DNA from: Streptomyces daqingensis
Lineage (GTDB): Bacteria > Actinomycetota > Actinomycetes > Streptomycetales > Streptomycetaceae
Direction of reading: 5' to 3'
Assembly: GCF_014645895.1 (NCBI RefSeq)
Contig: NZ_BMMP01000020.1
Span: 35,850 to 99,849, forward strand
DNA length: 64,000 nt
Positions 44,626 to 54,326 of this stretch are shown here, piece by piece. Below the pieces are notes generated by a model. That model was given only the letters and a program-made list of their open reading frames with translations, made no database searches and was not told the origin of the DNA. Within the stretch, counting starts at the first letter, position 1, and each line of letters starts with the position of its first letter. A program made the position numbers and the translations under genes.

Positions 44626-44653
44626 CCGGAAGCCTCGCGCGAGGGGCTTCCGG
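44626..44653 (+). terminator. Terminator 1 after the Fe-S oxidoreductase
   Basis: CCGGAAGCC pairs perfectly with GGCTTCCGG, 41 nt after the stop codon. Confidence 0.65.
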
Positions 44654-44687
44654 CGGGGCTCTGAACGGAGCCCGGGACAGGGCCGGG

Positions 44688-44720
44688 ACGGAGCTTGTCG
44701 TCTTGCACGGCAAGCTCCGT
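44688..44720 (+). terminator. Terminator 2 after the Fe-S oxidoreductase
   Basis: ACGGAGCTTG pairs perfectly with CAAGCTCCGT, followed by TTTCGC. It may act as a backup terminator. Confidence 0.6.
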
Positions 44721-45196
44721 TTCGCATGCGGCAAGGTCCGTTCGTATTCAGTCACTTAATGTTCTTCACAGGTCAATCCCCTTCGGGGGATACCCATCGG
44801 GCCTCCCGCCGCTTAGCCTCGCTGACCAGCGACAGCCATAGCGGCGCGGTGAAGGAGGCGACCCGGGTGCTGGACGGCCACGAGGAGATGGCGGAGAACC
44901 GCCCTGTCCCCGTGCGGCGGAAGGTGCTCTCCGCCCCCGTACGTCCCCGCACCGGCAGACCGGGAGTGGAAGCCCGGACACCCGGGAGCCGCCCGGCGCG
45001 GCCCTTACGCACGTACGGGCCTGACAACAGCAGACCACCGGAGACCATGCGGGACGCAGACGGCGGCGCGACGACCACGGCAGGGGCCACGACCACGGCC
45101 CGGCCCGTGCGCCACGTCCACGGCCGGCCCGCATGCAGCACGGGCTCGGGGCGGACTCGTTCCGTTCACTGGACCTCAGCGTCGGGGAGATGACGG

Positions 45197-45604
45197 ATGC
45201 TGACCAATGAGCGCCTGTGCCGCCTGCACTTCACCTCACGAGACCTCCCACGCATCCGGATCGAGGTCGAGGAGTGCGCGGCGGCCGCGGGCCTGGGGGA
45301 ACCACGCAGAGGTGAATTCGTGGTCGCCGTCGACGCGGTGGCGACGAACGCGGTCGAACACGCCGGAGGGACAGGGCGGTTGGTGCTGCGTCACCTCGAC
45401 GGCGAGCTGGAGTGCCAGGTGGAGGACTCCGGGCCGGGCTTCTCCGAGGACGTCATCCCGGAGCTGGCACCCGGCGTCGCCGGGGCCACCGCCGGACGCG
45501 GCCTGTGGCTGGCCAAGCTCGTCACGGACCGGCTCACGGTCGGTCCCGCCGGGCCGGGCTGCGGCGCGGTGGTGACGCTGGCGGTGCGCCTCCCGGGCGG
45601 CTGA
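45197..45604 (+). CDS. RsbW-like ATP-binding regulatory protein (anti-sigma type)
   Basis: A 135-residue GHKL-fold ATPase of the serine-kinase anti-sigma type. The N-box reads VAVDAVATNAVEHAGGTG, the G1 box VEDSGPGFSED, and the later glycine box AGRGLWLAKLVTD. In Streptomyces, many such stand-alone proteins bind or phosphorylate STAS anti-anti-sigma factors or sigma factors; no partner gene lies next to it here. ATG 45197 follows GGGGAG at about 8 nt. Confidence 0.85.
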   Translation: MLTNERLCRLHFTSRDLPRIRIEVEECAAAAGLGEPRRGEFVVAVDAVATNAVEHAGGTGRLVLRHLDGELECQVEDSGPGFSEDVIPELAPGVAGATAGRGLWLAKLVTDRLTVGPAGPGCGAVVTLAVRLPGG

Positions 45605-45743
45605 GGCGGGCCGGCTGCCCGTCAGCCCGAGCCGGCGGGGCCGTAGGGGAGAGCCCTACGGGTTGTACCGGAACGGCCACAATGCGGTCCGCAATCCTCC
45701 TCGCCCGACCTGACTGCCGCGGGGACAAGGTACGTTCGAGGAC

Positions 45744-46721
45744 GTGGCTGGTTTCAGGATCGGACGCGGCCGGGGCTCCCGGAACGCGCAGCAGCAAGGG
45801 CAGAACCGCGGACCTCAGGGGCAGCCGGGACAGGCGCCCCCCGGCCCCGGGCCGTACGGGCAGCGCCCGCCGCAGCAGTGGCCGGGCCGGCCGGGAGGCC
45901 ACGGCGAACCCGAGTACCTGGGTGAGCCGCACGGCGCGCCGCCGCCCCACGGATCGCAGGCCCCGTACGGACAGGGCGCGCAGTTCGGGCCCGGCCCGTA
46001 CGCCGGAGGCCCCACGCAGGGCCGGCCCCCGCAGGGCCCCGGCGGGCACCGCCCCGGGAGCGACCCGTACACGGACAGCCCCGGCCACACCCGCTCCTTC
46101 ACCGTGCCCGACCCGTACGCCCCCGGCGGCGCCTACGCCGGTGAGGGAGGTCCCGGCACCCCCGCGCCGCCTCCCGGCCCGCGGCTGCACTGGAAAGAGC
46201 TGCTGAGCGGCATCGTCCTGCGGCCCAACGCCACCTTCTGGCGGATGCGGGACCACGCCGTGTGGCTCCCCGCGATCATCGTCACCGCGCTCTACGGGAT
46301 GCTCGCGCCGTTCAGCCTCGGCGAGGACACCCGCGAGGAGCTCACCAGCAACACGATCTCGACCGCGGCTCCGAGCGTCCTGGGTGCGGCCGTCGCCTTC
46401 GTGATCTTGGGGCTGATCCTCGGCTCGGTGACCCACACGCTCGCCCGGCAGTTCGGAGGCACGGGCACGTGGGCGCCCACCGCCGGCCTGTCGATGCTGA
46501 TCATGTCCCTCACGGACGCACCGCGGGTCCTCGTCGCCCTGTTCCTCGGCGGTGAGAACGCGTTCTCGCAGGGGGTCGGCTGGGTCACCTGGATCGCGGG
46601 CGGCGCTCTCCTGACGTCCATGGTCAGCCGCTCGCACGACCTGCCGTGGCCCCGCGCTCTCGGCGCGTCCGCGGTGCAGCTGCTGGCGCTGCTGGTGCTG
46701 ATCAAGCTCGGCAACTTCTGA
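45744..46721 (+). CDS. Yip1-domain membrane protein
   Basis: A 325-residue protein. The first 150 residues are a disordered Gly/Pro/Gln/Tyr-rich region facing the cytoplasm. Residues 155-325 form a five-helix Yip1-type membrane domain: LHWKELLSGIVLRPNATFWR, then IIVTALYGMLAPFSLG, LGAAVAFVILGLILGSVTH and GASAVQLLALLVLIKLGNF. Yip1-like bacterial proteins have no settled function. GTG 45744 is the only good start. Confidence 0.85.
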   Translation: MAGFRIGRGRGSRNAQQQGQNRGPQGQPGQAPPGPGPYGQRPPQQWPGRPGGHGEPEYLGEPHGAPPPHGSQAPYGQGAQFGPGPYAGGPTQGRPPQGPGGHRPGSDPYTDSPGHTRSFTVPDPYAPGGAYAGEGGPGTPAPPPGPRLHWKELLSGIVLRPNATFWRMRDHAVWLPAIIVTALYGMLAPFSLGEDTREELTSNTISTAAPSVLGAAVAFVILGLILGSVTHTLARQFGGTGTWAPTAGLSMLIMSLTDAPRVLVALFLGGENAFSQGVGWVTWIAGGALLTSMVSRSHDLPWPRALGASAVQLLALLVLIKLGNF

Positions 46722-46886
46722 GACGCCGCAGCGGCGGGACGCGTCCCACCGCTGCGTTCGCGGGGTGCGGTGACGTCGACCGCGCCTCGCTTCCCGTCCG
46801 GCACGACCGTCCGCCGCGGCGACGGCCGGTCGTCCCGCTCGCTGACCGGTGACGGCCCGTCCGCGGCTTACCGCGAGCCCGTCCGG

Positions 46887-47141
46887 CTACCCCTCGCGCC
46901 GCCGGCCGTCCTCGCCGCCGTCCCGGCCCGTCCTCTTGAAGCGCGGGTCGGCAGCGTGGGGATGCGGATGTTCCGGCCCCGCTTGCTCCGCGCCCTCGCC
47001 CTCCGGCGGATTGCCCGGGTGGAAGGTGTCGTAGCGGTGGGTGACGATGCTCTGCTGGTGCCGCACGTTCAGCAGGTGGATCATGAGTGCTGTCAGTGCG
47101 ATGAGCAGCACGATGACTCCGACGGTCACAAGGATGTCCAT
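46887..47141 (-). CDS. Small single-span membrane protein
   Basis: An 84-residue protein beginning with one strong transmembrane helix (MDILVTVGVIVLLIALTALM) followed by a polar, His/Pro/Glu-rich tail (HRYDTFHPGNPPEGEG). No family is recognised. ATG 47141 is preferred because it begins directly at the helix; the 23 extra upstream codons look non-coding. The gene lies between two plus-strand genes. Confidence 0.6.
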   Translation of the reverse strand: MDILVTVGVIVLLIALTALMIHLLNVRHQQSIVTHRYDTFHPGNPPEGEGAEQAGPEHPHPHAADPRFKRTGRDGGEDGRRREG

Positions 47142-47325
47142 AGCTGTCGCTCCTCTCGCGCTGCCGGCGGCGGCGCCCGGCGCACGCGGCGGTGACCGGC
47201 CCGGATCCAACCGGCGACGAGGACGGCTCGGAAGCCTGTGGACGACGTATTCTCAGTATCTTCAGCCTACGCCGCCTCGGCGGTCGGGGCTGGTCGCAGG
47301 GGGCGAGCGCAGAGGGGGAGTGGGC

Positions 47326-47871
47326 GTGACGGATGTGTTTCTGCGGCGGCTCAGCCGATGGCAGGCCGACAGGGAACGGGAAGCGGTCGCCGACCTGTAC
47401 GTCGAGGCCTACAGGGGGATGCCCGGCGAGGAGTTCCACGACCGGGAGGAGTACCTGCGGCGCCTCGGCGAGCACGTCCAGCGCTCCGGCTTCGAACTCG
47501 TGATCGCCAGCGCGGCCGGCCGCCTGGTGGGCAGCGTCTACGGCTACCAGGCCGACCGCACGGACCAGTGGTGGCAGGGCCTGCACGCCGAACTCCCCGG
47601 CGAGATGGCCGAACTCACCGCGGCGGGGCGGACGTTCGTGATGACCGAGCTGATGGTCCTGCCGTCCGGCCGGCGCTCACACGTCGCCACCCGGCTCCAG
47701 GAGCATCTGCTGAGCCGCGCGGGAATCAGCCTCGCCGTCACCCTGATCGACCAGGACAACGCACCCGCCAGGGGCGCGCTGCAATCCTGGTCCTGGCAGA
47801 ACCTCGGAAAGATCACGCCCCCTTCCGGCGGCCCGCCCCGCGAGGCATGGACCCGGCACCTCGGCCGGTAG
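47326..47871 (+). CDS. GNAT-family N-acetyltransferase
   Basis: A 181-residue acetyl-CoA-dependent transferase. The central beta-strand/loop reads FVMTELMVLPSGRRSHVATRLQ, in which the pyrophosphate-binding R/Q-x-x-G/A loop is degenerate (RRSHVA). VASAAGRLVGSVYGY-type text before it, and a late LIDQDNAPARGALQSWSWQN motif after it, fit GNAT structure. GTG 47326 follows GGGGGAG. The substrate is unknown. Confidence 0.82.
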   Translation: MTDVFLRRLSRWQADREREAVADLYVEAYRGMPGEEFHDREEYLRRLGEHVQRSGFELVIASAAGRLVGSVYGYQADRTDQWWQGLHAELPGEMAELTAAGRTFVMTELMVLPSGRRSHVATRLQEHLLSRAGISLAVTLIDQDNAPARGALQSWSWQNLGKITPPSGGPPREAWTRHLGR

Positions 47872-47885
47872 GCGGGATTCGCGGA

Positions 47886-47933
47886 GGCGGCTACGGCTTT
47901 AGGCGGCTACGGCTGTAGATGGCTATGGCTGTA
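47886..47933. repeat. Three 16-bp tandem repeats
   Basis: Units GGCGGCTACGGCTTTA, GGCGGCTACGGCTGTA and GATGGCTATGGCTGTA follow each other without gaps just after the GNAT stop codon; GGTCGCG-type text follows. Short non-coding minisatellite. Confidence 0.85.
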
Positions 47934-48017
47934 GGTCGCGTTCGCCTGCGGGACTGCCGGTAGGTCGCGATCACCGGGAGGGCTGCCGGTGGGCCGCCTT
48001 GGCGTCCGGTTGCCGGC

Positions 48018-48518
48018 TCAGGCGTCGAGGACCTGGCCGTCACGTTGCACGACGGGGGGATCGACACTCCACGGGAAGTTGATCCACCTGTCCGTGCGCT
48101 TCCACACGTACTCGCACTTCACCACCGACTGCGGCTTCTCGTAGATCACCGCGCTGCGCACCTCGGCGACGTGCTCCGCGCAGAAGTCCTGCACCAGCTT
48201 CAAGGTGCGGCCGGTGTCCGCGACGTCGTCCGCGATGAGCACCTTCTTGCGGCTCAGATCGACGACGTTCGGGACGGGCGGAAGCATCACCGGCATGTCC
48301 AGCGTCTGACCGACGCCGGTGTAGAACTCCACGTTCATGACATGGAGGTTCTTCACGTCCAGCGCGTAACCGAGGCCGCCTGCCACGAAGAGACCGCCGC
48401 GCGCGATGGACAGCACGATGTCCGGGTCGTACGAATCGTCGGCCACGGCCTGCGCCAACTCCCGTACGGCCTGGCCGAAGAGGGAGTACGTCAGATCCTC
48501 CCGCTCGTCGTCACTCAT
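48018..48518 (-). CDS. Phosphoribosyltransferase family protein
   Basis: A 166-residue type I PRTase. The PRPP-binding loop is VLIADDVADTGRTLKLV near residue 93, and VLSIARGGLFVAGGLGYAL near residue 39 supplies the pyrophosphate loop. It resembles hypoxanthine/xanthine-guanine-type phosphoribosyltransferases, so purine salvage is plausible, but the base is unproven. It follows dcd in the same direction with a gap of about 58 nt, so the two nucleotide enzymes may be cotranscribed. Confidence 0.88.
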   Translation of the reverse strand: MSDDEREDLTYSLFGQAVRELAQAVADDSYDPDIVLSIARGGLFVAGGLGYALDVKNLHVMNVEFYTGVGQTLDMPVMLPPVPNVVDLSRKKVLIADDVADTGRTLKLVQDFCAEHVAEVRSAVIYEKPQSVVKCEYVWKRTDRWINFPWSVDPPVVQRDGQVLDA

Positions 48519-48576
48519 CTCGCGCCTACCTCCCGGCGGTCGGTGCCTGACGGCCGTTGCCCGTACGGCAGCGCTG

Positions 48577-49152
48577 TCAGACCTGCGTGCGGTGGAACTT
48601 CAGATACGAGCGCGACGGCGTCGGCCCGCGCTGCCCCTGGTAGCGGGAGCCGTGCAGCGCCGAACCGTACGGGTGCTCCGCAGGAGACGTAAGGCGGAAC
48701 ATGCACAGCTGCCCGATCTTCATGCCGGGCCACAGCTTTATCGGCAGCGTGGCCACGTTCGACAGCTCCAGCGTCACGTGACCGGAGAAGCCGGGGTCGA
48801 TGAACCCCGCAGTCGAATGCGTCAGCAGCCCCAGACGTCCGAGAGAGCTCTTGCCCTCCAGGCGCGACGCGATGTCGTCCGGCAAGGAGACGACCTCGTA
48901 CGTCGACGCGAGCACGAACTCACCAGGGTGCAGGATGAACGGCTCGTCGCCCTCCGCCTCGATCAGCCGCGTCAGATCGGACTGCTCGACGGCAGGATCG
49001 ATGTGGGGATACCGGTGATTCTCGAACACCCGGAAATAGCGGTCCAGACGGACATCGATGCTCGACGGCTGCACCATCGTCGCGTCGTACGGCTCGATCC
49101 GCACCCGGCCGCTGTCGATCTCGGCGCGAATGTCCTTGTCAGAGAGAAGCAC
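48577..49152 (-). CDS. dcd: dCTP deaminase
   Basis: Converts dCTP to dUTP (some actinobacterial enzymes go on to dUMP), supplying dTTP synthesis. The 191-residue protein starts MLLSDKDIRAEIDSGRVRIE and contains the conserved SSIDVRLDRYFRVF, the LEGKSSLGRLGLLTHSTAGF motif with catalytic Glu and the loop GFIDPGFSGHVTLEL. Length and text are standard. A 12-bp hairpin lies immediately upstream. Confidence 0.98.
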   Translation of the reverse strand: MLLSDKDIRAEIDSGRVRIEPYDATMVQPSSIDVRLDRYFRVFENHRYPHIDPAVEQSDLTRLIEAEGDEPFILHPGEFVLASTYEVVSLPDDIASRLEGKSSLGRLGLLTHSTAGFIDPGFSGHVTLELSNVATLPIKLWPGMKIGQLCMFRLTSPAEHPYGSALHGSRYQGQRGPTPSRSYLKFHRTQV

Positions 49153-49172
49153 GGGCTGAGACTACGCGCACG

Positions 49173-49206
49173 GTGAGGGGCCGGCCCAATCGGACCGGCC
49201 CCTCAC
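49173..49206 (-). terminator. Hairpin between the zinc-ribbon gene and dcd
   Basis: GTGAGGGGCCGG pairs perfectly with CCGGCCCCTCAC around a 10-nt loop, 20 bp upstream of dcd. It probably ends the preceding minus-strand transcript. Confidence 0.6.
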
Positions 49207-49439
49207 TCGGCCTGCGGGCTTCGTACGCGTCGCGCGCGTCGCGCCTACAGGGTTTGCAGGCGTCGTGGCTGCGAGGCCTGCCTGCGGCGTCGTAGCTGCC
49301 AACGCGGGGGCGTGGGGGCGGGGGGCGCGGGGGCGCGGTGCCTGCGGACGGTGCCTGCGGGGCTCCGTGCCACAGGCACTGAGCCCGTGCGCGCGGGCAG
49401 CATGCTCATGTGCGGTCGGCAGCCGGCCCTGCCGCGGCG

Positions 49440-49697
49440 CTACTGCCCGTACGGCCCCGACCGCCCGGATCCTCGCCCGGGGCGCGCAGCGGCCCTGTCC
49501 CCGCGAGCCTGCCGGGACGCCGCGGGCGGAGGCACGGCAACCGGAGGGGAGACGGGCACCGCCTGCCGCAACCGCGCACAGCGCGGACATCGCAGCAGCC
49601 GGCCGCGCCCGATGCGCTCCTCCCCCAGGTTCTGCATCGGGAACGTCGAGGTACTGAACACGTGGCCCTCGGCACACTGAACGACGGTGTCCTCCAT
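49440..49697 (-). CDS. Small zinc-ribbon-like protein
   Basis: An 85-residue protein. The first half is well structured: VVQCAEGHVFSTSTFPMQ then LLRCPRCARLRQAVPV, giving a Cys/His...CPRC metal site as in zinc ribbons. The second half is Arg/Gly/Pro-rich. ATG 49697 follows GGAGAG at good spacing. The conserved HVFSTSTFPM text makes it a real gene, but no function is known. Confidence 0.7.
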   Translation of the reverse strand: MEDTVVQCAEGHVFSTSTFPMQNLGEERIGRGRLLRCPRCARLRQAVPVSPPVAVPPPAASRQARGDRAAARPGRGSGRSGPYGQ

Positions 49698-49917
49698 CGC
49701 TCTCCTCTCCCCAACTCGTGGACGACCAAAGCCACATTAGGGGATCAAGCCGACAGCTCTCAGGGGAGGGCGCCCCACCTCACGCTACGCCCCAACTCCC
49801 GTACGCCGCAGACCCCGTCCCCGCCCCGGAGCAGCAAAAAGACCCCTTCGCCTGTGCGGCGGGGGCCGTGGATGGGGTACAGTTATCGGCGTTGTAGCCG
49901 GTCACTCTCGGCTACTC
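49698..49917. other. Region upstream of tRNA-Gly
   Basis: 220 nt, presumably holding the tRNA promoter. No gene seen. Confidence 0.5.
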
Positions 49918-49991
49918 GCGGGTGTAGTTTAATGGTAGAACATGAGCTTCCCAAGCTCAGAGCGCGGGTTCGATTCCCGTCACCCGCTCCA
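49918..49991 (+). tRNA. tRNA-Gly(CCC), AICE integration target
   Basis: The cloverleaf is complete: acceptor GCGGGTG/CACCCGC, anticodon stem TGAGC/GCTCA with loop TTCCCAA (anticodon CCC), T-loop GGTTCGATTCC, and encoded CCA at 49989-49991. Its 3' half is the left att copy of the integrated element. Confidence 0.95.
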
Positions 49992-49992
49992 G
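49948..49992. repeat. attL: Left attachment site (45-bp direct repeat)
   Basis: The tRNA-Gly sequence from the anticodon loop to one base past CCA is repeated exactly at 62805-62849. The integrase gene abuts this copy. Naming as attL is by convention. Confidence 0.95.
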
Positions 49993-49996
49993 CACA

Positions 49997-50023
49997 AAGC
50001 CCCAGGCCAGCGGCCCGGGGCTT
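49997..50023. terminator. Terminator between tRNA-Gly and int
   Basis: AAGCCCC-A-GGCC pairs with GGCC-C-GGGGCTT (one mismatch) with a T-rich tail GTTTGTTGT, so it ends the tRNA transcript and can act on int from the other side. Confidence 0.75.
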
Positions 50024-50042
50024 GTTTGTTGTCTAGACCTCT

Positions 50043-51215
50043 CTAAGCGTCTTGCACCAGATCCGCACCAGAAGGCGCGTCGCCGTCCTTCTGCGCCGCC
50101 TTCTTCCGCTCAGCGCGTACCCGTGCGTCGATCCCGCCGGCCACCTCTCGTTGCCGCTCCTCGTTCGAGTGCTGATAGATCAAGGCGGCCCGCTCGGAGG
50201 ACTGGCCCGCGCGGACCATCGTGTCCTTGAGCGTGGCCCCGCTCTGCGTCGACAGGGTGTGCCCGGTGTGACGAAGATCGTAGAAGCGGAAGCCCTCCGG
50301 CATCCCGACCTTGGTCCGGGCCCGGCGCCATTTCCGTCCGAACGAGCTGCGGCGGAACGGGGCGCCCTTCTCGCCGACGAACAGCAAGCCGTCCCGGCCC
50401 TTCTCCGCGAACCAGTCGAGGTGCCGGCGAAGGTCGGTGCGCAGGAAGTCCGGCAGGACGACGAGCCGCACGCCCGCTTCCGACTTCGTGGGGCCGGTGG
50501 CCCTCTCCCCTGTGGTCAGCTCCGGTGAAGCGAGGGTGATCCGTAGCGTCATCGCGTCCAGGTCCACGTCCCGCCGTCGCAGTTCTGCTTGTTCCTCGGG
50601 ACGCAGCGGGCCGTATGCGCCGAGGTAGACCATCAGCTTCCAGCGCACGCCTACCGCGTTCGCCAGGGCGTCCACCTGTTCCACCGTGGCGACGGGACGC
50701 TCCGGCGCGACTTCCTTGCCGGCCCCGCGTATCCGGCACGGGTTCCGGCGGATCAGCTCGTCGTCCGTTGCAGTCTGCATGATGGCCTTCAGCAGCCTGT
50801 ATGCCTTGGCGACCGTCGTGGGAGCTTCCGTCGTCGTCAGCCGCTCTGTGCGCCAGGTGCGGACACGAGGTGAGGTGATCTCGTCCAGGTCGAGCGCCCC
50901 GAAGGTGGGCAGGATGTGCAGCCGAAGCAGCCGCCGGTACAGCTCCTCCGTTGTCGGCGACAAGCCACGTTCCAGCACCCATTGCGAGGCGTACACCTCG
51001 AAGTTGACCGCGCCGGCGTCCGGGTCTTGCCAGTTGCCTCGGGAGAGGTCGGCTTCGACCTGGGAGAGCCAGACTTCCGCATCGGTCTTGGTCTCGAAGG
51101 TCTGCGGTGCACGACGCTCCATCCCCTCGGGGTCCAGGTAGCTCGCCGTCCAACGTCCCGACCGGTATTGCCGAACCGCTCCGAAACGACGCCGCCGCCC
51201 CCTCTTGTTTCCCAT
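50043..51215 (-). CDS. int: Tyrosine site-specific integrase
   Basis: A 390-residue recombinase that integrates the element into tRNA-Gly. A basic N-terminal arm-binding part (MGNKRGRRRRFGAVRQYRSG), a SAM-like core-binding domain and a C-terminal catalytic domain are present. Box I Arg is in GAYGPLRPEEQAEL, box II in YDLRHTGHTLS, and the nucleophile Tyr in ALIYQHSNEER. ATG 51215 overlaps the xis stop (TGATG), and the gene ends beside the attachment site, as in other AICEs. Confidence 0.97.
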   Translation of the reverse strand: MGNKRGRRRRFGAVRQYRSGRWTASYLDPEGMERRAPQTFETKTDAEVWLSQVEADLSRGNWQDPDAGAVNFEVYASQWVLERGLSPTTEELYRRLLRLHILPTFGALDLDEITSPRVRTWRTERLTTTEAPTTVAKAYRLLKAIMQTATDDELIRRNPCRIRGAGKEVAPERPVATVEQVDALANAVGVRWKLMVYLGAYGPLRPEEQAELRRRDVDLDAMTLRITLASPELTTGERATGPTKSEAGVRLVVLPDFLRTDLRRHLDWFAEKGRDGLLFVGEKGAPFRRSSFGRKWRRARTKVGMPEGFRFYDLRHTGHTLSTQSGATLKDTMVRAGQSSERAALIYQHSNEERQREVAGGIDARVRAERKKAAQKDGDAPSGADLVQDA

Positions 51216-51426
51216 CAGGCAGCCGCCTTCCGGGCTCGGGCTCGCCGCGGGCGCATCGGCTGAACGGTTCTCTCCTCGATGTAGGCAGCGAGGGCGCTTT
51301 CCGGGATGCGCACGTGACGGCCGACCTTGACGAAGGTGATGCGTCGCTCGGCAATCAGCCGACGCGGGAAACGGGTTGTGGTGCCGAGGAGTTCGGCGAC
51401 TTGGTCGACGCTGAGGTATCGGTCCG

Positions 51427-51430
<4 letters not shown>
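51215..51430 (-). CDS. xis: Excisionase (MerR-like HTH)
   Basis: A 71-residue winged-helix DNA-binding protein: RYLSVDQVAELLGTTTRFPR then VKVGRHVRIPESALAAYIEE, followed by a basic tail. This is the standard AICE Xis, needed for excision with Int. The start overlaps the repSA stop (ATGA) and its stop overlaps int, so repSA, xis and int are translated from one message. Confidence 0.93.
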
Positions 51431-52830
<1,400 letters not shown>

Positions 52831-52916
52831 GGTCTTCTCCTTTCGGCTTCGGCTGGAAGGGTCGGGCTGCCGGGGCGGTGGATGCTTGGCGGTATCGAGA
52901 CCGCCCCGGTAGCCGC

Positions 52917-53174
52917 TCAGCGGTGGTGCTGGGAGTTCAGGAGCGAACGCAGGACGACGGCAGCGATGGCCACGGAGATCGCCGAGACCGCGACGGCCGT
53001 CAGGAGCGCGGTGAGGACGACGCCGCCCAGGAGCACGGTGGCGACGGCCGCCCCGGTGCTGACCGAGGGCAGCGAACGGCGTACGGGCGCCGGGGCGGCC
53101 GGATGATGGCCGTGGATGACGGGACCCGCGACATTCGCGGTGGGGTTCTGGGGGAGCTGGGGCTTGAGCAGCAT
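52917..53174 (-). CDS. SpdD-like plasmid spread protein
   Basis: An 85-residue protein: MLLKPQLPQNPTANVAGPVI followed by His/Pro/Arg-rich text, then a hydrophobic helical hairpin of Ala, Val and Leu (GAAVATVLLGGVVLTALLTA). The N-terminal text is typical of SpdD-like proteins, which help spread the element between mycelial compartments. It sits between repSA and the next small membrane-protein gene. Confidence 0.8.
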   Translation of the reverse strand: MLLKPQLPQNPTANVAGPVIHGHHPAAPAPVRRSLPSVSTGAAVATVLLGGVVLTALLTAVAVSAISVAIAAVVLRSLLNSQHHR

Positions 53175-53188
53175 GGTTGGTTCTCCGT

Positions 53189-53383
53189 TCAGTCGTGGGT
53201 GCCGTTGATGACCTGGACTCCGTTGCGTGTGCCGGAGTCGATGGCGGGGGCCATGAATGTGTCGGCGAGGTAGAAGCCGAAGAGGGCGATCACGACGACG
53301 AGCCATATGCGGACGCCGAGGAACTTCACGGCGCCCCAGGCGATGAGGCCGAGAACGACGACGAGGGGCAGGCTGACGGTCAC
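53189..53383 (-). CDS. Small membrane protein of the transfer/spread cluster
   Basis: A 64-residue protein with two hydrophobic segments (LPLVVVLGLIAWGAVKFLG and IWLVVVIALFGFYLADTF) and a short polar end. Similar small proteins occur at this place in other AICEs, between SpdD and the mobile-element transfer protein. Role inferred only from position. Confidence 0.75.
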   Translation of the reverse strand: MTVSLPLVVVLGLIAWGAVKFLGVRIWLVVVIALFGFYLADTFMAPAIDSGTRNGVQVINGTHD

Positions 53384-53397
53384 GAGGCGGGCTCCTT

Positions 53398-53589
53398 TCA
53401 GCGGACGGGACAGCGGTGGGTACGGGCGGCGAGTTCAGCGGCGGCGCGGGAGTCGTAGTCGGCGGAGAAGCCGCAGCGCGGGGCGGTGCAGGCGGCGGTG
53501 TGCTTCTCGCGGCCGCGGTTGTCGTAGGCGGTGCCGACCTGGACGGGGCCGACGCGCGTCACGCGGCGGAAGCGGCGGTTTAAGGACAC
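53398..53589 (-). CDS. Mobile element transfer protein (SpdA-like)
   Basis: A 63-residue basic protein: LNRRFRRVTRVGPVQVGTAY, then HTAACTAPRCGFSADYDSRA and a last Cys near the end (RTHRCPVR). The three Cys and the His suggest a small zinc-binding domain. The GTG at 53589 follows AGGAG at 8 nt. Members are found in nearly all pSAM2-like elements between SpdB-type and SpdC/D-type genes. Confidence 0.85.
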   Translation of the reverse strand: MSLNRRFRRVTRVGPVQVGTAYDNRGREKHTAACTAPRCGFSADYDSRAAAELAARTHRCPVR

Positions 53590-53608
53590 GGCGAGTTCTC
53601 CTGTCTGG

Positions 53609-54244
53609 TCAGGTGAGTTGGGCGGCGATCTGTTCGGCGAGCGGTTCGGGGACGCCGAGGCGGGCGCGGAGTGTGGCGGTGTCGATGCGAGCACCGGTAC
53701 GGGCCTGGTGTGCGTCAGCGACCTTCCGGGCGTGCGCGACGAGCGCAGCGGGGACCGGCGACTCAGTGCTTTCGGGCTTTGCGAGCGAAGGCACAGGCTC
53801 CTCAGCCACCGGCTCGACCGAAGTCGCAGACTCCTGCTCGGCAGTGACGACCGGCTGCGAACTGTCCGCCGCAGCAGGCTCGTTCGACCCGTGCGCCAGG
53901 AGCGTCCCGCCGAGGAAGGCCAGTGCAGGCCATCCGGCGACGAGGATGCGGAGCCAGGCGGGCACGTCGTCCAGGTCGAGCAGGCCGGCGGTGGAGATGT
54001 TCGCGCCGAGCGACGCGGCGAGGGCGACGAGGAACCAGCACCAGCCCGCGGCCTTGTCCCGTCCGGACCTCAGCCGCCGCCAGGCAGCGACCAACAGCAG
54101 GTCGACGGAGACCGGGTAGGCCCACGCCTTCCAGCCGTCCTGTCCGGCGGCCGAGGCCAGGTCGTGCAGATGCGCGAAGGACAGCGCGGCGGCGATGACC
54201 GCCTGGACGAGCACCGCATCAACGCGGGCCAGTTGAGCGCGCAC
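53609..54244 (-). CDS. SpdB2-like (DUF2637) membrane protein
   Basis: A 211-residue protein with four hydrophobic segments in the first 125 residues (AVLVQAVIAAALSFAHLHDL, DLLLVAAWRRL, WFLVALAASLGANIST, ILVAGWPALAFLGGTLLAHG) and a Glu/Pro-rich, then helical HTH-like, C-terminus. DUF2637 covers the SpdB spread proteins, which work with TraB. The GTG at 54244 is chosen since AGGAGGT lies 5 nt before it; the ORF could begin 20 codons earlier but would then lack a ribosome site. Confidence 0.88.
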   Translation of the reverse strand: MRAQLARVDAVLVQAVIAAALSFAHLHDLASAAGQDGWKAWAYPVSVDLLLVAAWRRLRSGRDKAAGWCWFLVALAASLGANISTAGLLDLDDVPAWLRILVAGWPALAFLGGTLLAHGSNEPAAADSSQPVVTAEQESATSVEPVAEEPVPSLAKPESTESPVPAALVAHARKVADAHQARTGARIDTATLRARLGVPEPLAEQIAAQLT

Positions 54245-54326
54245 GAGGTACCTCCTTTCTGCTTCCGGCATGGGTGGGGTAGGGACGTGGCGTGAGGCGG
54301 TCACGCCAACCGGGTTGTGGATGTGG

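Larger units (their letters stand above)
44585..45196. other. Intergenic region after the Fe-S oxidoreductase
   Basis: About 610 nt. The left part holds two terminator hairpins; a small TCCCC-TTCG-GGGGA hairpin sits near 44777. The right part contains overlapping weak frames but no convincing gene, and an 18-bp repeat shared with 6960-6977. Confidence 0.5.

Noticed and set aside
44726..45193. A 155-codon frame before the RsbW-like gene as an STAS partner.
   Set aside because: The translation is Arg/Thr/Ser-rich with no STAS motif.
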